NCBI GenBank assembly: GCA_022360315.1
Contig: JAKSDA010000633.1
Location: 1 to 64,000, forward strand
Reading direction: 5' to 3'
DNA length: 64,000 nt
Source of the DNA: Pseudomonadota bacterium
GTDB taxonomy: Bacteria; Myxococcota_A; Polyangia; Haliangiales; Haliangiaceae
The position numbers were made by a program, and so were the translations under genes. Of this stretch, positions 19,690 to 27,426 are shown piece after piece (position 1 is the stretch's first letter; each line of letters opens with the position of its first letter). The notes below the pieces were generated by a model that saw nothing but the letters and a program-made list of their open reading frames with translations, ran no database searches and had not been told where the DNA came from.

Positions 19690-19868
19690 TTTCGCAGATC
19701 CTCGATGGGTAGGGTGGACGCGATATCCGTCGACAGGCGCATGGTAATACGTCGGGCAAGGGCCTGAACAAAAGCCGCGACGACTTCCCGCAAGCGCTAT
19801 TCGATCGGCCGCCATTGCAGAGCACTTGTCTGTGGCTCGACGGCGGTTCATGGGATACGGTGACCCAC

Positions 19869-21389
19869 ATGTCTACCATGGTCAGCCCCAATGTCTCCGA
19901 CCAGCACATCCACAATACCGAGCCGGCTACTGGCAAGCCCATGCCAGCGGTGGCCGTGGCGTCCGCCGAACAGGTGCGCGAGGTGGTAACACGCGCACGC
20001 ACGGCACAGGTAAGATGGGCCAGGCTGGGCTGGGCCGAGCGCAAAAAGCGCCTGCTTCGCTTCCGCGACCTGCTCAACCAGCGCGCCGACGAAGTCGTCG
20101 AGCTGATATCGCGCGAAACCGGCAAGCCGCGCTTTGAAGCCCTGGCTCACGAAGTGGCGCCAATGGTCGATTTGACCCACTATTACGCCACCCGGGCGGA
20201 AAAAATCCTCGCCGACGAGCGCATGTGGCTGCACCTGCTCGGCCCGGTCAAGCGGGCCTATGTGCGCTACGTGCCGCGGGGAGTTGTCGGCGTGATCGCG
20301 CCGTGGAACTTTCCCTTCACCATTCCCATGGGTGACGTGATCATGGCCGTGGCCGCGGGCAACGGCGTGGTGGTCAAGCCCTCGGAATGGACACCGCACA
20401 CCATGCTCAAGGCCAAAGAGTTGATGGACGCTGCCGACGTCGATCCAGACCTCTTCGGCGTGGTACCCGGCGATGGCGCCACAGGTGCAGCACTGGTCGA
20501 ATCCGCAGTGGATATGATCATCTTCACCGGCAGCGTGGCCACCGGCCGCAAAGTGGGCGCTGCCTGCGGCCAGCGGTTGATCCCCTATATCGCCGAGCTG
20601 GGCGGCAAAGACGCCGCCATCGTGCTCGACGATGTCGACCCCGCTCGAGTCGCCGAACAACTGGTACACGGCGCTTTCTGCAATTCTGGCCAGGCCTGCG
20701 CCAGTTTCGAGCGCGTGCTGATCGACCAGAAAGTGCACGACCAAGTGCTCGACCGCATCGTCGCCCTGACCCGAGAACTGCGCCAGGGCGACCCGGCCAG
20801 CCGAGAAGTCGACATCGGCGCCATGGTGCTCGATAGTCAGATGGACGTGGTCGAGCGCCACATCCAGGACGCAGTGCAAAAAGGCGCCAAGGTGCTCGCC
20901 GGCGGCAAACGCGAAAGCGGTAGGGGCCGGTTTTTTCAGCCCACAGTCATCGCCGATGTCGACGACACCATGCTGTGCTGGCAAGAAGAGACTTTCGGCC
21001 CGACCATGCCGGTGCGTTCTTTCACCACCGTCGACCAGGCCGTGGCCATGGCCAACGCCAGCGATTACGGGCTCAACGGTTTTGTCTTTGCCGGCGATGT
21101 GACCCGCGGCGAATACGTGGCCAGACAGCTACAAGCAGGCGGTGTGGTGGTCAACGACTTCTTCTTCCATCACGGTGTTCCCGAAGCGCCATGGGGTGGT
21201 GTGAAACACTCCGGGGTCGGTCGGGTACACGGCAAACACGGCCTGCGCGAGCTGTGTCAGCAGCAGTTTGTCGGCCTGCCCCGGGTCGCCTTGAAACCGT
21301 TTTGGCTGTTTCCCTATACCGAGGGCAATTACCGCATGTTCAATCGCATTCGCCGCGTGCTCAGCAGCAAGATGAGCCGATTCGTCTGA
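19869..21389 (+). CDS. Aldehyde dehydrogenase family protein
   Basis: 506 residues from ATG 19869 (MSTMVSP); the open frame extends to 19815. All family marks are present: VVGVIAPWNFPF and the NAD-binding IFTGSVATGRKV, the general base in AELGGKDAAIVL, and the nucleophilic Cys in CNSGQACAS. ETFGPTMPV lies near the C-terminus. Substrate is not predictable from sequence; the HNTEPATGK start and the hydrophobic tail with a conserved PFWLFPYTEGNYRMF segment suggest a group acting on semialdehydes or fatty aldehydes. No neighbour shares an obvious pathway. Confidence 0.9.
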   Translation: MSTMVSPNVSDQHIHNTEPATGKPMPAVAVASAEQVREVVTRARTAQVRWARLGWAERKKRLLRFRDLLNQRADEVVELISRETGKPRFEALAHEVAPMVDLTHYYATRAEKILADERMWLHLLGPVKRAYVRYVPRGVVGVIAPWNFPFTIPMGDVIMAVAAGNGVVVKPSEWTPHTMLKAKELMDAADVDPDLFGVVPGDGATGAALVESAVDMIIFTGSVATGRKVGAACGQRLIPYIAELGGKDAAIVLDDVDPARVAEQLVHGAFCNSGQACASFERVLIDQKVHDQVLDRIVALTRELRQGDPASREVDIGAMVLDSQMDVVERHIQDAVQKGAKVLAGGKRESGRGRFFQPTVIADVDDTMLCWQEETFGPTMPVRSFTTVDQAVAMANASDYGLNGFVFAGDVTRGEYVARQLQAGGVVVNDFFFHHGVPEAPWGGVKHSGVGRVHGKHGLRELCQQQFVGLPRVALKPFWLFPYTEGNYRMFNRIRRVLSSKMSRFV

Positions 21390-21424
21390 ATACATGCCCG
21401 GCCTTTCTCGGCAGGAAGGCCGCG

Positions 21425-21979
21425 TTACCTCGACACGGGAAATTTGGCCAGCTTTCGCTGCAGGGTACGGCGATGGAGGCCGAGCAACCGCGCGGCTTTT
21501 CTGATGTTGCCGTCACACTCGGTGAGCACTCGATTTATGTGCTCCCATTGAGCCCGGGCCAGTGAAGGAACTTCCGCCGGGGCGCCCGCAGACTCGTCCG
21601 GGTTCATGTCCGGACGTCGAAATGCGAGCTCGATCTCGTCGACCGTCGCGGGCTTTTGAAGGTACCCCACAGCACCCAGACGCATGGCCTCCAGGGCAGT
21701 CGCAATGCTACCATACGCTGTCAGTACCACGATCTTTGTGTTTTCATCGATCTGATGGAGTCCGCGGACTGTGTGAAGTCCCCATTCGCCCGGCATGCGG
21801 AGATCGACAAGCGCCAGCTCGGGACTGTCCTGCCCGGCTGCCTCGATGGCGTTGGCGCCGTTGCAGGCGACTCGAACGTCATAGCCCCTCTTGTCGAACG
21901 CTCGAGCCACCCGGTCCCGGAAAGCGTCGTCGTCGTCCACAATCAGAATGCTCTGCTGTTCCATAACTTCTTCATTCAT
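21425..21979 (-). CDS. regA: RegA/PrrA/ActR-type response regulator
   Basis: 184 residues from the ATG at 21979, whose A overlaps the last base of the preceding kinase stop (TGATG). Receiver domain (about 9-125) has acidic residues DDDD at 15-18, phospho-acceptor D59 and Lys in LQKPA. The C-terminus has the RegA-type Fis helix-turn-helix ARAQWEHINRVLTECDGNIR plus KAARLLGLHRRTLQRKLAK. RegA homologues control redox-responsive genes for respiration, carbon and nitrogen metabolism. In this gene order it is the last gene of a five-gene operon (mbnP, mbnH, barrel, regB, regA). Confidence 0.85.
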   Translation of the reverse strand: MNEEVMEQQSILIVDDDDAFRDRVARAFDKRGYDVRVACNGANAIEAAGQDSPELALVDLRMPGEWGLHTVRGLHQIDENTKIVVLTAYGSIATALEAMRLGAVGYLQKPATVDEIELAFRRPDMNPDESAGAPAEVPSLARAQWEHINRVLTECDGNIRKAARLLGLHRRTLQRKLAKFPVSR

Positions 21980-23313
21980 CAGCCAACTCCTGCTGGTAAC
22001 CACACGCTGACGCGCGTGCCCTTGCCCACGGATGAACAAATGGCGATCCGGCCGCCCAGATGTTCGATGAGAGAACGCGCGATAAACATGCCGAGCCCCG
22101 TACCCTGATGAGGCCTTGTGGTGAAGAATGGCTCGCCAATTCTGTCCAGCACCTCGCGCGTCATCCCATTGCCACAGTCCAATACTTCGATCTCCACGCC
22201 TTCAGCCGCAATCCGGGCGAAGCACTGAACCGGGGTCCCAGCAGGCGAAGCCTCCACTGCATTTCGAACCAGCTGACTCAACGCCTGGGTCGCTGCCTGC
22301 ACCGGCCAGCGCACAGTTTGTCCGGCTGGAATTTCTGCGATGTCAACCCGCGCGCCGAGCGGCCCCAGCTGGCGAATCGTCTCGGTCAGGAGTTGCGCGA
22401 GATCCGTGGCAACCGGGTACTCTCCGGCAAGCTCGCCAGCGCCCACGGACATGCGGTCGAGAACATCGTGGGCGCGGTTCACTTCCGCATCGATCAGATT
22501 CAGATCGTCCAGGATCTCATGAGACGCTCCGGCTGCGGCAAGGTCGTTTTTGAGCTCGCTCGCCGCCACACGAATGGTGGCGAGAGGATTGCCGATCTCG
22601 TGCGCAGCGCCCGCTGCCAGGGTGGCCAGCCCCAGCAACCGCGACGCCCGAGAACGGGTTTCCCGTTCCTGCCGAAGGGCGGTCGAGAGCCGCGATACAA
22701 AACCGGCAATAACCGCCGCGACCAGCGTATAGGCCAGCCACATGCCCTGTAGATGGGCAGAATACGGCCGATGCTCCATGTCCATGGCGTGCCCACCGAG
22801 TTCGGGCGGAAGCGGCACACTCACAAGAAATAGCAGTCCAAACCCCGCACTGGACATCGCTACCACAGCCCAGGTCCATCGCGATGTCGTGACGATCGCC
22901 GCCAGCATCACATGGACCAGATACAACACCGAAAAAGGATTGGCCGGCCCTCCGGTCAGCGCGAGAACACCGGTCAACAACGCGACGTCGACCAGCAAGG
23001 TGAGGGCGACAAGGCGTTGAGACGCAAGGCCTGCCCGACGCGAGAGGACTACATTGGTAACGGCGGCAGAGCCCAAGATGACCAATAACGGAATGGTCGG
23101 CAGTGCAACTCCCCACACGGCGTCGACCGCGACAATGGTGATGGCCTGGGCCGCAATCGCCAGCCAGCGAAGTCGGGTCAGCTCTCGAACCGACAGGTGC
23201 TCTGCAGAGACTGCCAGGGCCGGGGCCGCGAGGTGACGCACATCGCCTGATTGTGGCTTCATCGAAGAAAGTCGCTGCTCCGACGTAGCTCGCATGATCA
23301 GATTCTCTACCAC
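21979..23313 (-). CDS. regB: RegB/PrrB/ActS-type sensor histidine kinase
   Basis: 444 residues. Six transmembrane helices (about 48-205). Between helices three and four is GGPANPF (121-127), which fits the GGxxNPF quinone-binding heptad of RegB. The H-box AHEIGNPLATI has the phospho-accepting H238; N, G1 and G2 boxes follow (RNAVEAS, DCGNGM, GTGLGMFIA). The redox-active cysteine that RegB carries near its H-box is absent; the only cysteines are in the ATPase domain. So sensing is probably through the quinone pool only. Start is GTG at 23313 with AAAGG before it; an ATG six codons later is possible. Confidence 0.85.
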   Translation of the reverse strand: MVENLIMRATSEQRLSSMKPQSGDVRHLAAPALAVSAEHLSVRELTRLRWLAIAAQAITIVAVDAVWGVALPTIPLLVILGSAAVTNVVLSRRAGLASQRLVALTLLVDVALLTGVLALTGGPANPFSVLYLVHVMLAAIVTTSRWTWAVVAMSSAGFGLLFLVSVPLPPELGGHAMDMEHRPYSAHLQGMWLAYTLVAAVIAGFVSRLSTALRQERETRSRASRLLGLATLAAGAAHEIGNPLATIRVAASELKNDLAAAGASHEILDDLNLIDAEVNRAHDVLDRMSVGAGELAGEYPVATDLAQLLTETIRQLGPLGARVDIAEIPAGQTVRWPVQAATQALSQLVRNAVEASPAGTPVQCFARIAAEGVEIEVLDCGNGMTREVLDRIGEPFFTTRPHQGTGLGMFIARSLIEHLGGRIAICSSVGKGTRVSVWLPAGVG

Positions 23314-23340
23314 GGGCCTTTACGACAACAAATCGCCAAC

Positions 23341-24384
23341 TCAGATGCCCATGGCAAAGGCGCAGCTGACCGTTGTCGATACGGTCTCGACCAGCTGAAT
23401 ACCGCCGACCTGCTGCCAGGCCGGTATGCGCCCCCGAACCGAGCAGGTGAATCCACGGCCCGGCCTGGCCTCGACGCCAAGTCCAAGGCCGATCTCGTCG
23501 CGGCCGCCCACTCTCTCTCGCCGGACCATGCCCGGCATTTCATCCACTACTTGCTGCACGTCGTCACGACTGTGAAATCGGTAGTCCATATGACCTCGTA
23601 CCATGAGAGCGTCGCGGATCAATTCGATGGTCGCCAATCCGCCCAGCTCTGCATCAGTGCCCCAGCGAATGTTATCCGAGGTGGCCGACGCCGGCTGCAG
23701 CACTGCCGCAGAGAGCTGCAATGAGACCGAGTCGTGCACTCGCCAGTCGAGTTCGGCTGCAGCGAGAAAGGACCACACACCCGCCCCCATACTGGCCCGT
23801 GCGTTGTACGTGACGAGGTCGATCGAGCCGTCGGCAGAACCGGAAACATCGGTCAGGGAGAGCGACGCATCTGGTTCGTAACGCCCGGTGGGCACAACCA
23901 GTCCGACTCGCACCCGCAACGACATGGGCAGCGTGCCAGCCCGATCGAAGAGCGAAAACAGCTCTTGACCCACTGTCACGTGGACATCCCCCAGGCCGAC
24001 CGAGGTTTCTGCTGCACCGTCGACGGGGTTCAAGACCACGATACCGAACGGGATGCGCAATGCACCACTCGTGCTCGAGGCGAGTTCGAGCCCGAGTGAT
24101 ACGGAGATGAAGTTGATGAGTACACTGCCAAACTGCGCCTTGTCATAGGTGTCTGAACCCTGCAATACGCGGTCGAACAAGAGTAGGTCGTACGCCATTG
24201 CTGCATCGAGACGAGGTGGCGCTATCGTGCTGTTGGCGACGCCAACCCGGCGAAAGTCGCTCGCTCCCCCGACCCTCGACGTGGAACTGCTGTGATGGGC
24301 ACTTGCCAATCCGTTGCCAAGCAACACGACAAGAGCGAGGACGACCCCGAACAACGCCTGGCAGACGCGGCCTGTGCCGATCAC
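23341..24384 (-). CDS. Secreted beta-barrel-like protein of the mbnPH operon
   Basis: 347 residues with an N-terminal signal peptide (helix about 10-27, cut near ASA/HH) and a body of amphipathic strands ending in VSCAFAMGI, typical of an outer-membrane barrel of the MetA/phenol-pathway transporter type. Its GTG start overlaps the mbnH stop (GTGA) and regB follows 27 bases later. Two His and a cluster of Ser follow the signal peptide. In this position it may be the outer-membrane partner of MbnP/MbnH for metal or substrate passage. Identity of the barrel family is only moderately certain. Confidence 0.6.
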   Translation of the reverse strand: MIGTGRVCQALFGVVLALVVLLGNGLASAHHSSSTSRVGGASDFRRVGVANSTIAPPRLDAAMAYDLLLFDRVLQGSDTYDKAQFGSVLINFISVSLGLELASSTSGALRIPFGIVVLNPVDGAAETSVGLGDVHVTVGQELFSLFDRAGTLPMSLRVRVGLVVPTGRYEPDASLSLTDVSGSADGSIDLVTYNARASMGAGVWSFLAAAELDWRVHDSVSLQLSAAVLQPASATSDNIRWGTDAELGGLATIELIRDALMVRGHMDYRFHSRDDVQQVVDEMPGMVRRERVGGRDEIGLGLGVEARPGRGFTCSVRGRIPAWQQVGGIQLVETVSTTVSCAFAMGI

Positions 24385-25538
24385 TGCTCGCCGCCAGCCT
24401 GAAAGGGGTTGGAGAAACGCGGGTCGGCGAGGAAGGTCGCATCGGTCAGACTTTCCAGGAAGTGGATGAGATCCTCGCGCTCGCCATCGCTGAGCGTGAA
24501 GCCGGCGACAAAACCGCTCTTGAGGGGGTTGGCGCGGCCATCGCCAGCATACGGGCCCTCGGTGATATAGCGCCCGCCCGCCTCATAGGAACGAATGACC
24601 TCCGCCAGGGTGGCCGCGCTGCCGTCGTGCATATACGGGCCGGTCACAGCGATGTTGCGCAGGGTGGGAGCGCGGAATTTCCCCATGTCCGAAGAGCGGC
24701 CGGTGATCTCATACAAGCCGGTATTATCGGACGGATAGGATCCGTTGCCATCGATGTTGTACAGGCCGGTGTTGTGAAATAGCGCGGCGTCAAACACGGA
24801 GCCCGCGTGTATCGTGGACTCGGTGAAGTTAAACCCTCCATGACAGTGGTGACACTCGAGTCGCTCCGAATAGAAGAGTTCCAGACCGCGCCGCGCTGAC
24901 GGGGATAAGGCACTGCCATCGCCTTGGTAGGCAAAGCGGTCAAACGGCGAATCGCCGGAAATCAGTGCCCGCACAAAAGACGACAGGGCACGCACGATAT
25001 TGTCCCAGTTCACCTGGTCTGTTTCGGCGGGAAAGGCCCGGGCAAAGAGACGCTGATACGTCGAATCGGCCGCGATCCGGCCGAGGATTTCATCTTCCTT
25101 GCCGGTCGCCCCCAGCTCGACGGGATGTTCTCCGAAGATCGGCAGCAGCAACTGTTCCTCGAGCTCGGTCAAAACCGGATTTGCCCAGGTCAGTGTGGCA
25201 TTGTACGCGATATTGGTGAGGCTCGGGCTGTTGCGGGGATGAAACTGCCCGGTCGATCCCTGAGCGGTCACCTCGCCATCGGAAAAAGCCAGTGCTTGCT
25301 CGTGGCACGAGCTGCACGACTGGGTTTCATTGCCGGATAGGCGCTTGTCGTAAAACAAATGACGGCCGAGCTCGACCTTTTCGGCCGTCATTGGATTATC
25401 GGCCGGAATCTTCGGCTCGGGAAAGCCAGCCGGGATATCGAACCCGGCTGGGCCAGCGCGATCGCCGTCGGTGTCGCCACCACATCCGAGCAAGGACAAT
25501 AGAATGAGCGGGCAAAGGGCCTGGCGCATGGTCGTCAT
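24381..25538 (-). CDS. mbnH: MbnH-type di-heme peroxidase-like lipoprotein
   Basis: 385 residues. Lipoprotein signal LLSLLGC with C19. Two c-type heme sites: CSSCH (75-79) and CHHCH (229-233). The fold is that of bacterial di-heme peroxidases/MauG. At the place where classical peroxidases have the axial Met after GPYMHDGS, this protein has Tyr (Y318, EVIRSYEAGG), as in MauG-type enzymes with His/Tyr ligation. MbnH enzymes form a high-valent bis-Fe(IV) state that oxidises a Trp of the partner MbnP to kynurenine. The start lies one base after the mbnP stop and its own stop overlaps the barrel gene. Periplasmic, probably lipid-anchored. Confidence 0.85.
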   Translation of the reverse strand: MTTMRQALCPLILLSLLGCGGDTDGDRAGPAGFDIPAGFPEPKIPADNPMTAEKVELGRHLFYDKRLSGNETQSCSSCHEQALAFSDGEVTAQGSTGQFHPRNSPSLTNIAYNATLTWANPVLTELEEQLLLPIFGEHPVELGATGKEDEILGRIAADSTYQRLFARAFPAETDQVNWDNIVRALSSFVRALISGDSPFDRFAYQGDGSALSPSARRGLELFYSERLECHHCHGGFNFTESTIHAGSVFDAALFHNTGLYNIDGNGSYPSDNTGLYEITGRSSDMGKFRAPTLRNIAVTGPYMHDGSAATLAEVIRSYEAGGRYITEGPYAGDGRANPLKSGFVAGFTLSDGEREDLIHFLESLTDATFLADPRFSNPFQAGGEQ

Positions 25539-25539
25539 C

Positions 25540-26496
25540 TTACCGACTCATGGTAAAAACGGTCTGCCCCAGGCAGTCGTTTGTGCAACTGCCGCTGGCA
25601 AAGTCGATGCCGAGCGCGGCAAATACCGGTGTACAGTCGTCGGGCTCACCAGGGCTACTCATGCATCCAGGTGGGTCGGCTGCATTCTGAGTGATGTTCG
25701 CACCTGCGATCAGTGCAGCCAGATCGATGGCCAGCACGTCGGTATCGATGTCGAACGGGGTGAGTTCCACGCTCGCGGAGTTGCCGCGAGCACAGGGTTG
25801 CGCGGGAGCTTCGGTCGGAGCCCCGGATACACACCCTGTCGAGCCGACATGGACGTTCCACCGCGCCACTGCCCCTCCGCTGACCATCCAGTCCGCGCGG
25901 ACAAACTTGTATCCGCCCCGCCAGGTCCAGAACATGCCCGGCACGTTAAAGGGCGCGGGCGCAGTCGCGTTATCGTTGTGATTGAGGGCGAATGGAACTC
26001 CGACCTGGTATCGAACAGCGTCGTATGACCCATCGGGCACGGTCCCGGTGACGACTTTATTGGTCTGCGCAGTTCCGCTATCGGCGCACGCCCCCGTACC
26101 ATCCTCGAAGTCCAACAAAACCACCCCCTGGTGCTGCCACTCCGAGTCGTCCAGGGCAAGCTCGACCCAGGTATCGTCGCTGTCGCGCAGCTCGATCGCG
26201 GAGATGAACATCCGCGCATCGGCCAGCTGTGCAGTCGCATCCAGCGTGCCCAGACTGACGTAGCTGGTGGAACAGGAAACCGGAGCTCCCGCGACGCTGG
26301 CCTCGAACGACAGGGTCACGTCGGTGTCGCCTCCGCACCCAGCCACGGCAAGTACGAGTAGCAGAGCCTGGCTCAGTGCGATTTTTTGGATGGAGTCCGG
26401 CATCGTTGGGGAAAAATCGCCGCTCTCGGTCGGGTTGCCCGCATCATCGGCAAAACGAGGGTTCCCGACCGCTGCCAGCAGTTGGATTCTAGACAT
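25540..26496 (-). CDS. mbnP: MbnP-family copper-binding lipoprotein
   Basis: 318 residues from the ATG at 26496, which has a strong AAAGGAAG site. A clean lipoprotein signal (IALSQALLLVLAVAGC, C54) sits inside, and starting at ATG 26403 would give a normal signal length, so the true start is uncertain. The mature part has the MbnP signature FWTWRGGYKFVRADW (Trp190, 192, 203), several Cys pairs and His residues (SEWQHQGVVLLDFEDG). In known pairs one conserved Trp is converted to kynurenine by MbnH, enabling copper binding. First gene of the operon. No methanobactin precursor or mbnB/C genes are present, so this is a stand-alone MbnPH pair. Confidence 0.82.
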   Translation of the reverse strand: MSRIQLLAAVGNPRFADDAGNPTESGDFSPTMPDSIQKIALSQALLLVLAVAGCGGDTDVTLSFEASVAGAPVSCSTSYVSLGTLDATAQLADARMFISAIELRDSDDTWVELALDDSEWQHQGVVLLDFEDGTGACADSGTAQTNKVVTGTVPDGSYDAVRYQVGVPFALNHNDNATAPAPFNVPGMFWTWRGGYKFVRADWMVSGGAVARWNVHVGSTGCVSGAPTEAPAQPCARGNSASVELTPFDIDTDVLAIDLAALIAGANITQNAADPPGCMSSPGEPDDCTPVFAALGIDFASGSCTNDCLGQTVFTMSR

Positions 26497-26585
26497 CTTC
26501 ACTTCCTTTGATCGGCTCGCCACGGCTCGGTTGCCGGGCGGACCGGTTTTGGTAAACGCTTAACAAATGAAGCCAGAGCAGAGGA

Positions 26586-26602
26586 GGTGGCATATTGTCA
26601 CC
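26586..26602. promoter_or_regulatory. RegA/RegR-box-like palindrome in the divergent promoter region
   Basis: GGTGGCATATTGTCACC is a 17-base near-palindrome (one mismatched pair). Its core GTGGCATATTGTCAC fits the published RegR box GNG(A/G)C(A/G)TTNNGNCGC except at two fixed positions. It lies 90 bases upstream of the mbnP start and 63 bases upstream of the DUF4129 gene, so it could serve either operon. Since regA is in the mbnP operon, autoregulation is the simplest model. Confidence 0.4.
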
Positions 26603-26664
26603 CCGGTGTACGTTCGACGGCGAGATGACTTGCAACTGGCGACGAGGACAGGAAAGATCGACGG

Positions 26665-27426
26665 GTGCAGGGTCTGGTTCTCGGGGCAATCTTCGGCGTC
26701 GTGGTCGTAGCGCCGACGCCAAAAGACATCGACAAGACAGTACAGCGCGTGCTGGACGCCTCGTACCAGACCGAATTGCCCGGATTCGAGGCAGCTGGCG
26801 AGCAGGCCGGCAGCCCGCCGGCACAAAGGCCGCGCGAGCTGAGGCCGGGCGCCCGCCAGCCTCACTCCCGGTACCACGAACTCCGCCCATCAGGTGCGTT
26901 CGGGTCGATCGCCAACGCGCTCCTGTGGCTCCTCGTCGCGGTGATCACGGTGGTGTTGCTCATGTGGGTAGTGCAAGAATTCCGGGGATATGCCGGTGAT
27001 GCACAGGTTGATGGCGAGGCCGGGCCGGACCGCGATGAACGCGCTGCGCGCATGGCTGTGCTGGCCCGGCCGCTGGGCGATGCCGAGGCTCTGGCCGCCG
27101 AGGGACAGTTCGACGCGGCCATCCATACTCTGCTCTTGCGAACTCTCGAGGTACTCGCCCGGCGACTGCCGTCCGGAGTGCCGCATTCGTACACCAGCCG
27201 GGAGATCCTCGCCCGGGTTGGCATGCCCGCCCAGGCCCGGGCGGCGCTGGCCGAGCTGGTCTCAGCCGTGGAGCTCTGCTACTTCGGACGCCAGGCGTCG
27301 ACCCGCCCGGACTACGAGCGGTGCCGCGAGCATTTTGCTCGCTTTGCCCGGGAATATGTCGCCGGCGCCGACCCGGGGGGAACGCCCGCAACCGCCGCGG
27401 CCGGCAGCCCGGAGGGGCGATTTTGA
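26665..27426 (+). CDS. DUF4129-containing membrane protein
   Basis: 253 residues from GTG 26665 (AGGAAA ribosome site). A short hydrophobic start may act as an uncleaved signal; one clear transmembrane helix lies at about 93-112 (ALLWLLVAVITVVLLMWVVQEF). The C-terminal 130 residues match the DUF4129 pattern: helices with FDAAIHTLLLRTLEVLARR and the YTSREILARVG motif, ending in a conserved Y..CREHFARF. It is the first gene of a tightly packed cassette and overlaps the next gene by four bases (TTGA). Role unknown; DUF4129 genes usually neighbour MoxR and DUF58 genes. Confidence 0.7.
   Translation: MQGLVLGAIFGVVVVAPTPKDIDKTVQRVLDASYQTELPGFEAAGEQAGSPPAQRPRELRPGARQPHSRYHELRPSGAFGSIANALLWLLVAVITVVLLMWVVQEFRGYAGDAQVDGEAGPDRDERAARMAVLARPLGDAEALAAEGQFDAAIHTLLLRTLEVLARRLPSGVPHSYTSREILARVGMPAQARAALAELVSAVELCYFGRQASTRPDYERCREHFARFAREYVAGADPGGTPATAAAGSPEGRF

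Noticed and set aside
19690..19851. N-terminal extension of the YwbE-like frame to 19851
   Set aside because: The extension is not family-like and a TTG with a good ribosome site gives the family length.
24381..26496. Methanobactin biosynthesis locus
   Set aside because: Only mbnP and mbnH homologues are present; no precursor peptide, mbnB or mbnC gene is seen nearby.
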